NCBI GenBank assembly: GCA_013398275.1
Contig: VZSE01008782.1
Location: 62,001-126,000, forward strand
Source: Promerops cafer
Taxonomy: Eukaryota > Chordata > Aves > Passeriformes > Nectariniidae
Length of the DNA stretch: 64,000 bases
Direction of reading: 5' to 3'
Below, piece after piece: positions 1-13,900 of this stretch. Position 1 is the first letter of the stretch. Every line of letters starts with the position of its first letter. Position numbers and translations under genes: made by a program. The notes under the pieces are model-generated. The model did not search any database. It was not told the origin of the DNA and saw nothing but the letters and a program-made list of their open reading frames with translations.

Positions 1-2933
1 AGGAAGTAGTGACAACCTTGACATTTTGACTTGTTCAGCAGAGGGCAGGAGGAACAGTGTCATAGAGCTTTCAGATCTGGACAAAAGAGAACAGGTCTAT
101 TAGTACAAGTTAGTTCCCTTCCATAGAATTCAAAGGCTTTCACTTTCCACAGGTGCCATGCAGTTGTTAATGCTTGGAATGGCAATATGGTAGAATTATT
201 AATCAAAGACATATCTCTTATATCTGAAGAATATCCTTCCTTCAGGGTTTAATAGACTGAGTCAGATGGGTCTGATATTAATCAAAATTGTCTCTTCTGA
301 GGAAGGCAGATAAGCATTGACTCTCCATCCCCCAGGGAAATCCAGGCAACTACAAAGCATTGCTTTAGTTTTCTCTTCAATTAATACTATGGATTTCTGA
401 CTGATTTTTTTTGGCTCACAGTTCCTGCCTATACATGTTTTGTATGTTTGTATGTTGAGTTTCTTTGGATTTATTTGTAATGATGTTAATCAGAAATAGG
501 TCTTTAAATGGGGGGAGCTTTGTTTGAATAAACACTGTTTAATTCCTGTGTAGTGAATTTTGCTTTCTTTGAACACCAAAGACTTCTCATTACTGGAAAG
601 CAATTAATTAGCTTTCATAATAAGCATTCACTTGGGGGAGATGTTACCTTATTACAAACTCTAAGGTTAGACTGAAGAATGGAGACTTCTTTTCCTGATG
701 TTAACAGCATGGAAATGCAGTGATATTTTCACCATTTCTGTGCCTGAGAATGCTGATGAGCTGGCACTTCTGGGATTTTTATTGACGTTTACACAGCAGT
801 CTAAAACTAACCAGGCTTTGAGATTTGTTCAGACATAGAGCTAGTACAGAAAACAGTAATTATGCTACTGGGCTTTTCAGTCAGCAGAGCATGCTAGCTC
901 TGTGTGCTCCTAATCACATTAATTATGTGTTCCCTGGCTGCAGCTCACAGCTTGGCATTTACTGCACAGCTCCAAGCATCCAGGCAATGCTGCAGTGGGG
1001 CTCTGGTAGCAGAAGTGAGATTTATTTATTTATTTTGCTCCGTAGAGCACAGTTGCTTCGTGTATTCAGTTGGTGCCCTTTATTCCCTGTGATTTCCTGT
1101 TTGTCATCTCAAGTCTTGGTGTTTAAGTACTGTAAATGTCATTTCCATTGATGGACATGAAGCACATTATTCTGGGCCCATTAATTGCAAACACAACCTC
1201 TTCTCTTTTGGATTCTGAGGATCATGACTGGGTTCTTCTGCTGATGTCTTGCATTTTTTTTTTATTGAAGTATTTGTTCCTTCTGACCTTGCTTGTAAAG
1301 CATTGACTAGAAAATTACAGTCTTCAGCACAGTTCTGGATTGACAAATGGTAGGTTAGTGGTGATAATCCATCTTTCCACTCTGCTAACCAGTCTTTTGG
1401 TACTGCTCCCTTCCCATCCCTCCTACCTAATTTTAGGAAACTGGGAACAAGTGGTAGTGCACAATGTTCCTTGAGGCTCATTTCCAGTTCCTGGGCCCAT
1501 CCATGTGCACCAGGAAGTTTTTATGGGTGTTGTTTTTGGCAGGTGTTTGCTGCTCTAGGTGTTGCACACCTGCCTCTGCTGGGGCAGCTCCTTCTCCCAA
1601 GGGGAATTGCTGCACATCCATATTTCTGGGTTTGCTGTGCCATCAGCCAGAGCACTAGAGATGCAGGGTATCAATACTCAAGAGCATTAAGGTATCTTAC
1701 AGGATCAGCTGAATGACCTTGAGAACTGGAACAGAAAATCAACTTAAAACAGTTTGTGTGAAAAGCCATTTATTTGAGGACTAATAAAAAACAACCCTCT
1801 GCTCTAAAGTGGATGCTCATTAGTGACTGAAGAGTTGGAGGGTTTTAATCATGCTTTAATCAGCTAGTATATGATAAAAACATCAAGCTATGTGAGGCAA
1901 GGTATTTCTAGTGTAGCTATACAAGTGCCACAGCATTATATAAGCCTCTGCTGTGAGATCTCATCTCGAATGCTATGTACAGCTCTGGCCTGCAATGTGG
2001 AGAGGCAAAAAAGAAACTCAGCTGGGGCGAGTACAGAGGAGGACTACACTGCTGAGTAGGAGAATGAGGATCTTTTTTAGGAGGGGCCTAGAAGAGCTAA
2101 TATAGCAGAATGAATCCTGAGAGGGGCATATGATTTCCCACTTATATAAAAGATAGATGCCTCTATCTATCTTGCCTTCCTTCCCCTGATCATAGGCTAG
2201 AACTGCTGAAGGCAGCTGGTTAATAAATTGTTTGTTAATCCCAGGAAAGTGGGGTTTCCAGCTGAGGAGTGAGGGCAAGGAAGCTGTGGAGGTGTCTCCA
2301 TTCTCCTCCCACCTCACTGCCAGCTGACCATAGCCATCCAAACCCTGCAGCCACTGGCACGAGCCACAGAAAACTTCACAAAGGCTTTGGGCTCTTCTGA
2401 CTCTGCTAATTAAGTGGACTCACAATGCTAATTTGGATTATTGGCAAACTAGCCTGGGCCTTCCTTCCCCTCATCATAAATCTCCCCTGCTACCATCCAG
2501 GTTATTCTGGATGGCTTCAGCCATTACCTGAATATGTATTTGCTCAATTGAAAGGGTTCTGGAATTGTTCGTACCAAAATCTCTGTAAGATGAGGATTCC
2601 TGTGGCTGCTCGTGTTTTGCTTTAAATTAAATGTACACAGCGGAGGTGAAATTGGGAGGCTGCTGGTTTGGAAACAGGCAGGTGCCAAGACAATTACACA
2701 AGAACATCAAGTTCTGCATGGCCAGGGAAGATCTGGAGCGTGCTCTGCTGGGCCCTGTTCAGGTAGTTTGCTGTTTGTCTTAATTCCCAGTGGTGGGATT
2801 GAACTGTGTTTTCACTGGGCGTGAATTTTAAATGAGTTGTTAGTGACCCTTTACGAGTCCCTGGAGGGCAGATTCTGTTAGAGCCAGACCGAGTTTTTAA
2901 GATGCACCAGGTGGTTTGTTGCTTTTTTGGTTG

Positions 2934-2952
2934 TTTTTTTTTTTTTTTTTTT
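2934..2952 (+). repeat. Poly-T tract (19)
   Basis: An uninterrupted run of 19 T on the plus strand in intergenic DNA. Confidence 0.95.
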
Positions 2953-4988
2953 GTCCCCGAAGAAAAGCTTGGAGGAGTAATACATTCTCAGAGCTGTAGT
3001 AAGGAATAAATGGTGGTCTTAGATGGATCAGGAGTGACTGGCTGCTTTGTGCTGTGTGTGCTCTGCCTGGCAGCTGGGATGAGTGTGTGTGTGTGGGCTC
3101 TGTGTTCCAGCACCACGGGATTGTCCTTTTAGTGCAACGGGTGTGCGAGAGGAAGCTGCTGAGTCTGGTGTTTTGATTCCCAATTCCCGCTGATATTTGC
3201 ATTTGCTGCCCAAGATGCAGCGTAACATCTCGAGGAGGGAAGAGTAACTTTCCTTCTGGGTCCCTTTTTTGTCACCTTTCCTTTGGCCTCTTTGTTTTCT
3301 AGCCCTTGAACAAGTGGCCACTTTGGAGAAGAGTGGCCACCCCACAGGGCTTCTCCCTCAGCCCTCAGCTGTGGGGCTGCTGGGGAGACTCAGATGGGAA
3401 AGAAAGGGAAATTCACATCACTTTGATATAAAAGGCTTAGGAAAAACGTGAAATGGAGTGGGCTGCCTCCTTCCAAAGCCTGTGTTCATGCAAAGGAGTG
3501 GTCTGCAGCATATTAGGCATTATAAATACTGGAGTAGTGCAGTAAATATCAGTAATCTTATTACAGGGAGTGGAAATTCTCTTTAATATATTATCTGTGA
3601 GGATGCAAGAGGCCCACAGACCTTCTCGCAGTTTTTAAAGTCTGTTTTTCATGTTTACATTTTTGCATTTCAATCATATGCATATTTAAAAAAAAAAAGT
3701 AGTTTGGATTGCCAGATGGATTTTTCATGAGGCCTGTTATGCATTTTTCTGTGTATTTTATTTGGATATTTAGGTGTCTGTGTTTGGGGGGTAGGGCGTT
3801 GTTTGTTTTTAGTTTTTTTCCTGTTTATATTGCATTGATTTGTTGTTAAATTCAGCCTCTGTGCCATGCCAAAAGCGTGCCTTTGGGAGTGTTCCTCGGC
3901 TGTTTGTTGTGCTTTTCTTTTTTCCCCATCCTTGTAAGTTATTTAAAATAAACTGGACACTTGCAAAGGCCTTTTTTTTTTTTTTAATTTGTCTCAAACA
4001 TTTTGCTATTTAAAGGGAGATTTTAAACAAGAACAACAACAGCAACAAAATTAAAAATCAACAAAGCCAACAAAAAAATCACCCTCCCAAGCTCCTTTTG
4101 TGTTGCCTGATGAAATTTTCTTTAAGGTCCCACGTGAGGATGTTACCTCTCATAGGGATGTAATTCCCAGGGATAGCCCAGGTGAGGATAAAGGCACTTG
4201 GGAAGCTGCACTGCAGAGGATGCACCAGGAATGGGCTCTTTGCTCTGAGAGTTTATCCTCAGGAAAGTTGGCAGAGCAGAGCTAGTTGCTGGTTTATCTG
4301 ATGGAGAAATGAAAGATGTGAGCATTTGTCATGTCCACTCTGACATCACCGCTGAGCAATTAAGAGGAAGAAATCTAATTTTTTTTGCCATCAGTTTAGC
4401 TCTCGGAATTCCCTCATGGCTTATTGTACAAAAGGCTGAAAAATAAGAGTAATAATCCGATTTTTGTCTGTTTCTAGTGTTTTATGTTTTCCATTAAAGC
4501 CTTGCTGCTATGCTGCACTGACTTCTTGAACTGCAGGATCAAAAAATACTCCTGCCTTTGTTTTTGGTGAAGACCGACTCTGAAAAGGATAAATATTATT
4601 GATTGAGGTATTTAATACACTAATGAAACCCACAATTATTGACTGGGTAATTAATATACTGTCTAAAAGTAAAGTTTGACAGCGCATATAGAAAAGCGAT
4701 ATTGACTTGGGCTTCTTTGGCAAGGAGCCTCGCAGGTTTTTATTTATAGACACTGAAACACGTTCTTCAAGTAATGATTCAATCCCACTTTGTGCTTGCC
4801 ACAAGCTAGAAGGCTGCCCTTCTTCTTGCTGACTGTAAGGCTTTCACATTAGCTGTGGGGAAGGAGAATTTTCAGCTTTCAGCTTCGCTGTCTCCTGCAT
4901 TAGGTTTTGGGGCTGGAGCTGTGCACGGTGATGTTTTTTGCAGACTTTTCCAAGGAGATTTCTGGTTTTTGTAAGCGAGTTTGGGGGC

Positions 4989-5006
4989 TTTTTTTTTTTT
5001 TTTTTT
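4989..5006 (+). repeat. Poly-T tract (18)
   Basis: An uninterrupted run of 18 T on the plus strand in intergenic DNA. Confidence 0.95.
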
Positions 5007-5987
5007 AACTTGCTTTTGGGTTTGTTAACCTTGGTGAGTGGTGAAAGCCTGAGGGAACCAAGGGACAGCTTGGTGGAGCTGGGAGGGTTCCACTGGACAG
5101 AGGGTTTCCTCAGCATAGCTGCATTTTTGTTCTCCAGGCATCTTGTGGGGCAAATGCTCTGCTTTAGGCTCAAGGTGATACAGGGTTTTGCTCTCAGCTT
5201 AAGTGGCCTTTCTTAAGCCTAGCAGCAAGATTAATTTTCCCCCTGAACTGACAGGTATCTGCAGCCTGAGGTGTGTTCTTGCCTGATTCCAGGGTTTGGT
5301 GATGCTCACACATCTCCTTTAGCCTTGCTCCTCTTCCCCTTGCAGCCCAGCCTTGTGTTCTTTGCTGCTGCTCAAGTTGCCAGAGACTGCATTTAGATTG
5401 CCAGGAAGCTGAAGCTGCATTTATAAATGGCTTTAAGTTGTTCGTATGCCCCTGTGAAATGTTAAACTTCTTAGCACCAGGTGAAGTTATTTACATCCAA
5501 CTCAGAAGCTGATAATGAAGGTTTTTTTAGATTTCAAGTGATTTAAAAAAAAACTTCCAAATCCCAAGTGTATCAGCTATGTGGTAATTGGAGCTTGTGC
5601 TGTCATTAAAAATGACAGCTTTCTCCAAAAACATTCTTAGTGCTTGTAAAATGCAGCTAACATAACCTATATTTAACTTGTATTAGCTAGAATTTCCTTT
5701 CTCTGCTTGCTTACTTCCAGAGCTTTGGTGTGAATACCAAGGTCCTGTTCTATTCCTCAACCACGAATTATTTTACCTGCTTGGAAGAATAGAAAGCTTT
5801 TAACCAGGCTTGGAGAGAAGGTATCTCTGTGGTTTTCCCCATAGAAGTTTTTTGGGTTTTTTCCCAGCCAGCAAGTAGAAGCCATTCTTTGGGCAGAAAG
5901 AAACCTTAAGCACTAATGTGTGTGGCAAGAAAGCCCAAATTGCTGAAGGCTGGGACAAAGCTCCTGTTCCTTAACCTCCTGAACAGC

Positions 5988-6008
5988 TTTTTTTTTTTTT
6001 TTTTTTTT
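5988..6008 (+). repeat. Poly-T tract (21)
   Basis: An uninterrupted run of 21 T on the plus strand in intergenic DNA. Confidence 0.95.
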
Positions 6009-6319
6009 CCTCTTGTTTTTTGTCCCTCTGCGGTCAGTCAAAAACATTTGCATGTCGAATCGTTAAGGCTCTGTCCCATAATTGAGATGCTGGGTGGCAA
6101 TCTGCTCCCCTCCTCCGCCTGGAAGTGTTCCACACAGAGCCCTCTAATTAAACAGAAAATGGTTTGTCATGTGTAACTGCCTCTTCTGAATGTAACAAAC
6201 TCATTTCAAGAGATGCCAACACCATCTTTATAGCTGTTTTAATAATCTTCTCTTGAATCAGAGAGGGCTCTAACCTCGTATTTCACTTCACCAGCTGTTT
6301 ATTTTGCTGTTTGGTCGTT

Positions 6320-6413
6320 GGGTTTTTTTTGGGGGTTGTTTTTTTTTTTTCCCCCTTGCACTGAGAATGTGTAGACTTTTTTTTTTTTTCCCCTTTTTTT
6401 TTTTTTTTTCCTG
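6320..6413 (+). repeat. Low-complexity T-rich patch
   Basis: Several long T runs are separated by short G or C runs over about 90 bases, followed by a short GT repeat. It is low complexity with no coding or RNA feature. Confidence 0.85.
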
Positions 6414-9400
6414 TGTGTGTGCGTGGAAATCCTCATTAAGAGTAACTGAGTTGAAGTCTGTGAAATAGTCAGTTAGGGCTGAGGCTTTTTAGCTTTACTA
6501 TTTACAGTGGGAGCACGTGCGGGCTTTCGGCTCCGAGCCCTGCCAATCACCCCCGCCCGCCACGCTGGGAGGGAGCCCAAAAAACTCTGCTGCCCGCCCC
6601 GTTTGCTGGGGAACGGAGGTGTTCAGGCAGTTTCCAGAGCTAACATCTATTTTGCAGACAGATGTGCATGCCACAGCCACCCTCCACACACGCCTGTAAT
6701 AGAAACCATTAGCTCCCCGCTCCCCCAGCGCGGGGGAGAGCTGCAGTGTGTTCTTAATGCATGAAGTGTGGTCTGGGTAGGACACAAATAGTGTAGCAGA
6801 TTACCAGGTGAAATTGGCTTTCACCTCTCCCCCATCCTTCTCAGACACTTGCCTGCCAAACTTCAGCTTTTAAGTCGGTGCTCAAAGAAATTCTCCCTGT
6901 GTAAAAGGCCTCTTGCTGCCTTTTAAATTGGCTAATGTTTGGCAGAAAATCCGAATAGCGGGTACAGTTATTTAGTGCCTTCATTACTTACTGCCTGGAG
7001 ACTTTCTCTGATATTAGTGGCTCCTGTTTATTCAGAGTGTGTTTGTGTCTGCCTCTCTCTCTCCTGACAGCCTTTTAGGTAAGGGAGGACCTGGAGAAGA
7101 TCAGGGTGCCATGGCACAGCTTTGTGTCCTGGGACAGCACTTTCTCCTTGGACAGCTCCCATCTCCTGTGCTGGGAACCCAGACCCTGCCTTGTTGTAGC
7201 AGCTTCCTGCATGGCAGCACTGCTTAGATGAGGAGCAGTGTTCTCCCAACAAGCCACGTTGTTAACATCCAGCTGGGATGTGAAAATCACTTCTAGGTTT
7301 ATGTCTCTAAATATTGCGAGTATGATGCCACCATCTTCAAAAAGGGAAGGAACAGCAAGCTGACTCCTGTCAGTTTGTTAGAGCATATTTATAACTCAAA
7401 TGCTAATTCCTGCTCTTGACTCATAATAGCTTCTGAATTCTGAATCTTTAAATTCCGGATCTCATGTTTTGAGGTTAATCCATTCAGATAGATTGGGAAG
7501 CAGAATTTATAATTTGGAGAAGTAATGTCAGTCCTTCTTTGCTTCAGTCAGTCGTTCTGTGTTGGCTGTAAGTCCCACCAGCAAGCCACTATTTGACCCT
7601 TCCTTACAGACTAGTCAAACCCAACACGTTCATTTTACCTGACTTGATCCTGCTGTTCCCTTCCTACTCACACCTTGGCCCATAAGCTTAAGAGTCACAG
7701 GAGCTGGCTGTCAGCACACTTGCCTGATTCTGATTTAACTCATTCAGCTTATTGTGAGCCTTAACCTATTTTCCATGCTGTCTCCAAGTGTACAGCTTCT
7801 GCAAAGAGATTAATAATTCAAAAAAAAATATATCTTTAGTCTTCAAACCTCTCCCAGGCAGCAGTGCAGACTTAGAGGGTTTGAAGAAAGGAGTGGCATT
7901 AATATCCCACCTATCAGTGGACATGGTCTTTAGCATCAGCCCTTAAGCCAGCCTTTGCAGTCAGGGCCTGTGTCACCACAGCTCCTGGCTGATGCTAAAG
8001 CTCCAGGAGCTGCCTTCACCTTGTAGAAGCTTTGCTTGACTTGCTCTCATTATACTCCGGCGTGGTACCGGATTTTGGGGAGAGCGTGCTCATTGCCAAG
8101 TGAAATTGAAGGAAAATACTAACTGTATTTTGATTTAGAATTATAATTACTGTGCTTGGAAACAAATGCAAAAAGACAAAGCACTTTGAAGGTGAATTTC
8201 TTTTTGGAATTAAAACTTAGTGTCCGATGGGAAGGCTTTTTCCCCCCCCCTCAGTTAACAAAGCTGGTGAAAGATCACAGCATTGTAATGGTCCTGTTAG
8301 TGTCATTTCCTCTGATTAATGGGATGTCAGCTGGTGTTAATGACTGGTCCAGACCTCAAGCAGCAACCTATTCCCATGCTTTGCCTCCTCTTCCTTGAGC
8401 ATTTTGAGGACATTGGGTATCTCAGAGCAGGAGATGAGCCACGTCCCCTCTCCCAGCTCAGGCTTCTCGTTGAATTTACCAAACCTGAGGTGGATGATTT
8501 AGCGTTCCCCCTCAAGGGATGCTCCTGAAAATAAACTTTAGACTCAGCTTATACACCTTAGTTTATTGTGGTGGGTGCTAAGTGCTTACAGGGGGGGTAT
8601 CCATCCCAATTGAAGCCTGCAGAACACAGTGTGCCAGCTGTGTGACTGCTCCCGTAAATCCCCCTTCCAGGAGTTCCTGGCTGTGCACTTTATAAGTAGG
8701 CTTGTAGCAAACACCTTGCAATACATATTCATTATTTCAGCTTTGCCTAATGCATAAGGCTTGGGGATGGGGGGAGAAGGAAGTGGCTTCTTCTCACCAA
8801 TTTATGTTCCCTGAGCTAATCCAGCTCCCCTGCTTGGCACCGTTAACTTTTAGTTGCAATATTTTGTGTCTCGCAGAAGCGAGTTTTAATTGCACCACAG
8901 AAGTCCCTTTCTGCCAATAGTTCATTAGACTTCTTGAATGCTCCAGCTGAAGAATGGTCTCTCAGGATTAGCATCATCTTCCAACACACCCGTGCTGCTG
9001 GATTGCTGTCAGGTGAATTGATAAAAAAGTATTTCTGAGCGGAGCCAAAAAAGTACTGGGGGGGTGAGATACAGCAACCTACAGGCTTCCAGACAAATGA
9101 GCAGAAACCAGGGAAAGCCATAATTCTGTATTCAGGACGTCACAGGCATGGCAGGAGCTTTGGAAGGTCTAGATTAAAAGGGAGCTATTTTTCTTCTGGA
9201 AATAGGAAGAAGGGATTTGGTGCCAGTCAGAAGCAAAGCCTACCCAAATCAGGCAGGAAGCAAAATTCACTGCAACAGTTCCTCCCAGAGCCGGGAGCAG
9301 CCGCAGTGCCTGATCAATAGGCAGAATCCAGAGGTGCAGGCAGGAACATCTCTAATATGCCCACACTAATTAACTCTGAATTATCAGGTGTATATGTGAA

Positions 9401-10380
9401 ACCTCTAAATGATCATCCCAGGATTTAGCAAGCACTTCTGTGCAGCAAAGTGTTGCCTGGGCTCTTCCTCTCCATAAAGCTGTTAGTGACCCTGGCTTGC
9501 ATTTGTGGGGTAAGTGAGCTCCATGCTGCTGCTAAAGCTGAAGGTGATCCAGCAGTGCAGCCACTGGAATAACCCTTGGAAATAGGGTTTAGGCTATAAA
9601 CCTTGTTTCAGCTATCTCGTAAGAGCTGCTCATCCTGGGAGATAAGTCATGGTGTGCCTGTCTTTAAAAAATGACTGGCTCAGCTATTGTCTGCATAAAA
9701 TCTCCTTTGTTTATAGTGCGTTTTTGTAATGGCTCGAGCAGCAGAGTAAAATTTAAATAAGTAATTATTGTGCAGAAGGTGCACGCTAAATGGAATGCTT
9801 TCCCTGGCTGCTCTGCCCTTTTGGCTGCACTCTGAGCACAAGGCAACTCCCTTGGTAATCAGGTGGGTTCAACCAGGCAGGTTTTGGCAGCTTATGCACC
9901 TTTGCTGCGGGAGCTCGTCTGCAGCTCAAGATCTGCCTTAGCAGATCAGCCAAATTATTGGTGCAACCCAAGGAAAACCTTAAAGTCTGGAGGATTTTTT
10001 GGGTAGGGTTTTTATTTTGTTTTGATTTGATTTTTTGGGAGGGTTCTGGGTTTTCTTGGTTGGTTGTCGTTGTTTGTTTTTTGGGGTTTTTTTTGGAAAC
10101 GGAGAAAGGCGAGAAGCACAGAGCCTGGGCTTGGATTTTTATCCCAGTAACTTGATGTCCCTCCACAAACTGGCCCTTCAGAAAGCCACCAGCACTTCTT
10201 CCGGAGCCAGCAGGTGGAGCTTGAAGAATAGCATCAATATCCAACCCCATTTGTGCTAGAGCCCATTGAGTGGGAACTATCTGTGCTGAAATCCTGATTG
10301 AATAAAAATTGTTCATTATGCAAACTGTCTGGTTCAGTACACAGAGGCAGCCCCCAGGCACAGACCCCAAGTAGCTGCTT

Positions 10381-10900
10381 TCTCTTTCCCCAGATTAAAA
10401 CATATGAACTGCTTTGATGTAATCTTATAACAAAGCCTAATGGACATTTTATATCCTCTGAAGTTGACTGTCATTTCTCATTGCTCTGCTTCCTCTGGCC
10501 TATTAATACTCCAACCCAGGGAGTGATTTGGGCTCTTTTTGCTCGCAAATATGGTACATTTCCCATCCATATTTAAGTTTTTTTATTTATGTTTAAATAC
10601 TGTTAGATTACATTACAGTATGTTTAATCCCTTGTTTTTTCCATAGCTATTTATCATTTTAATGGAATGCTGCAGAATATTACATTGTGCAATGTGTTTA
10701 AATTGATAAATTGTATTAGAAAAATATTGGATAGGATTTTTAATGGTAAGTGGGGCTTTAGTAGATATATTTTCTCATTAGTAGAGTAACTGCACACAGA
10801 CTGCATGAGGCTGGAATGTTAAGGATTTTGGGATAAGCTATATTTATGACTTATTTGACTAATTAAGGCACAATTTTATCATAAAGTTTTTCCCAGACTT
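10381..10900. promoter_or_regulatory. AT-rich island, candidate conserved noncoding element
   Basis: About 500 bases of AT-rich, non-repetitive, non-coding sequence contain many homeodomain-type TAAT/ATTA cores and A/T runs without simple-repeat structure. The texture is like that of developmental enhancers in gene-poor DNA. This is a judgement of appearance only; conservation cannot be seen from one sequence. Confidence 0.25.
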
Positions 10901-13900
10901 TGCTGAGCAGGATGAAGGAGGAAAAGTTGCCCCAGTGCAGTTACTCTACAACATCAGTTGCCATAACAACTTCATGCAATACTATATTTTTACTTGAAAT
11001 TCCTTTTAAGACTCAGTTGCTGTAATAATTTGTTTCAGCTGCTAAAAGGCATGTTTCTCTTTGTGGTGGTTTCAAGGCTCTCATTACAGTAACAAAAAAG
11101 TGGTTGTGTTAATATAGACTCTTTTCATTTCAACATATGCAAAAGTTCAATACACTCCAAAAATAGAATTAAAGGGTGGAGGTGATGAATCTGCTATAAA
11201 ATCTCTTCCAGTCTTTAGGAAAGAGGAATGGGTTTAGCTAGTGAAGGTGAACTTTATTAACAGCCTTATGGAGAGATGCTGCTGTTACTCCCTACCTGTA
11301 ATTATTGCACCCAATGGGAAGCTAAAACTGTAACTGTGCATCCCTCTGCCTCACATCACACCCAGGCCCTGTAACTTCCACGAGAGATGGGGAATGTGTT
11401 TGCTGTCCAAAAGGGTTGAGGCATCAGCCAGTCACCTTTCCAGGGATGCTGTTGCTGTTTTGTGGAGCTGGTCCCGAAGTCTTTGTTCAGGAGAACAGCA
11501 CAAGGGAGCATCAGCTGCTCCTAATCTATCTGCACCCTTAATTCATTAAATAATCACCTCACATCAACATATATTGTCTAGGTTTTGGCCATGGGCATAC
11601 TGAAAGTATAAAAACAATTTTCAGGCAGCCTGGAGCATCATCTGATTTCTGATCCCGATGTTAATTCAGTGGAAGGTAAGGAGTTCATGATAAGAAAGTT
11701 GCTCACTTTTATATTTAACCCTTTCCCCTAACTTTGGTGATTGTTGCTTTCTTCCAGGAACATGCTGTGCTGGAGCAGCCCCTGCCCATTGAGCCAGCCT
11801 TGTGCTGTTATAAATCCCCCATCTGGCTTCTGGCATCTCACGGTGCAGGCAGCAATTCCTCAAGCAAGTTCTTGTTCTAGTTCAGCATATGGACCCTGCT
11901 TCTACTGCTGCCAGGCAAATAACAAAGTTTTTAGCTATTTGGTTAATTGAGACAGTCAAAATACAGCTTTTTTTTGGATCATCTCCAGGTTTCTCGGGTC
12001 CGTGGAGCAAGAGGAAGAGATGTCCTGATGGCTTTCCCAGGTATTTTTTCTCCCAGGGAGGATGTGGATGCAGGAGTTGAGCTGGTGTTTTGATTTCAGT
12101 GCTATCCAAGTGCCAAAGGATTGTGGCTTTTCTAACACAGCCCTTTTGGAGCAGGATTGAAGGTGATAAAACTGCTTTTCTTCCAGGGTGGAACCAGTGT
12201 TTGCTTTCTGGAGCTGGGGGATGCAGAGAGCCTAAACCCTTCTTTCCTCCCTGGTTCCAGAATATGGAGAGGATTTACCCTCACTGCAGGAAGGAAAAAC
12301 ACCAAACTCCTTAAAATCTGTGATGATCCCTCCCCTCCATGTCTTTGACAGGATTCTGACTCTGCTCTGCCATTTTACAGCTCTCCAGCTGGATCTTAGT
12401 CTTCCGATACATTTATGACTTTGCTTTTTCCTGCATTCTGGTCTTTTTGTTCCACCCTTTCCTAACCCTGATTCTCTCTGCCGAATGGAAAGGGTTAAAA
12501 TGGTTGTGTTTTGCATCCCTTCTCTCTGTCCAGTTCCTACCACGATCCCTGGATTTTTAATGGCAGTGGAGATGATGGTCATTTAATGCAGCCCCCTGCC
12601 TGCAGCAAAATCTTCATCAAGGTTTTCCTGCCGCCTCCCTCAGGCAGCTCATCTTGTTGCTTAATTGTCTTTAAGCTTTCTCACAGCTTCGGATTTTAAC
12701 TGTATTTCCCTCAAACTGTAACTGTGGCTGAGTTGTGTGGCTCAGGAGAGTGACCCCTTTACAACTTGGTGTCTGTCAGCCCTGGCTGTGAAATTTGGGC
12801 TGGGCAAATTATTTTGGGTGAGTAGAGATGATAGAAAAGGGCATGTCTCACCATGAAAGATGAATCATTCCTTTGCCTTTTACTCCTTGTTGTAGTAACA
12901 TTATTCCTGAGGAATTTTTTGCTATTTATGTGATTGTCAGATGTGATTCCATCAGAATTACAAAGGAATTCAGCACGAGTTAGTGGCCACTTAACGTTAT
13001 AGAAAGCTGCGATGTAAATGTACTCCATGATCTCATCTACAACTCAGTCCTTAGCGGATGCTTCAAGGTAGATTTTTTTCCTAAAGTGGTCATAAATTGC
13101 AACCAGTCATTGGACTCCCTCCAGTCCTAGAGCAATTACTGGGCCAGTTCAGCTGAAGGGTTTGATCAGGTGTTTTACTAGCAGGATTTTATTTCACTAA
13201 ATGAACATCTCCTAAAGAACCGGGAATGTAATATTTACACGTTAAAGTGCTGCTGTAATGGCACTGCATTTAACTTCACTAGGAGACCAGGAATCCTGTG
13301 GTAAAATGCCTGATAACTGCTGCATTTACCAGGGGGATGAATTTATAGCATTTGAATTCCTCCAGCAGAACAAAGGGCTGTATTATGAAAGGACCCTCTT
13401 CTCCCTAACAAAAGCTTTGAGCCAAGTCCTGTTTCCTGCTCTAGGAGACATCATGGTGTTGCTTTGCATCACTGCAGTTGCTGCCTTGCCTGACTGCCTG
13501 GGAGTGTTTTGGATAAGTAAAAAGAGAGGGGGTGTCATCCTTCTGGTTCACCCTCCCCAGGTTGTGTGTTACTTAATCCCATGTGAAGATTCTGGGAGAG
13601 GTTTCTGTGGCTGCTGCCTGCGAGCTCGGTACGTGGAGAGGCGATGGAGGTGGGATTCAAATCCACCTCCTTCAGCCTGGAGTTCCCATCCTCCCTGCAA
13701 GCTGGCACACCCATGGCACAGCCACAGAGGTTTCCAAAGGCTGTCCCTCATCCCTGGGCCATCCTGTCCTCTCTTGGGGCTCAGGATGAGCATGCTAAAC
13801 CATTGCCATCTTTACTCCTGGCTGGTGGAGCCACCTCTGTATAAATAACTATGCAGCTTCCCTTCCCCTCTATTTTCATCCACTGATATGAATAGTAGCT

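Larger units (their letters stand above)
1..10380. other. AT-rich intergenic DNA, no gene seen
   Basis: Short open frames here lack domains, conserved motifs and plausible splice structure. The human neighbour on this side of RTN4RL1 is RPA1. I looked for its C-terminal peptide and found nothing. Poly-T runs are frequent (2934-2952, 4989-5006, 5988-6008, and a T/C/G-rich patch at 6320-6413). A short GT run occurs near 3080-3093. Confidence 0.7.

Noticed and set aside
13640..13670. GGGATTCAAATCC as a tRNA T-arm/B-box
   Set aside because: No acceptor stem, anticodon arm or A-box at the right distance can be folded around it.
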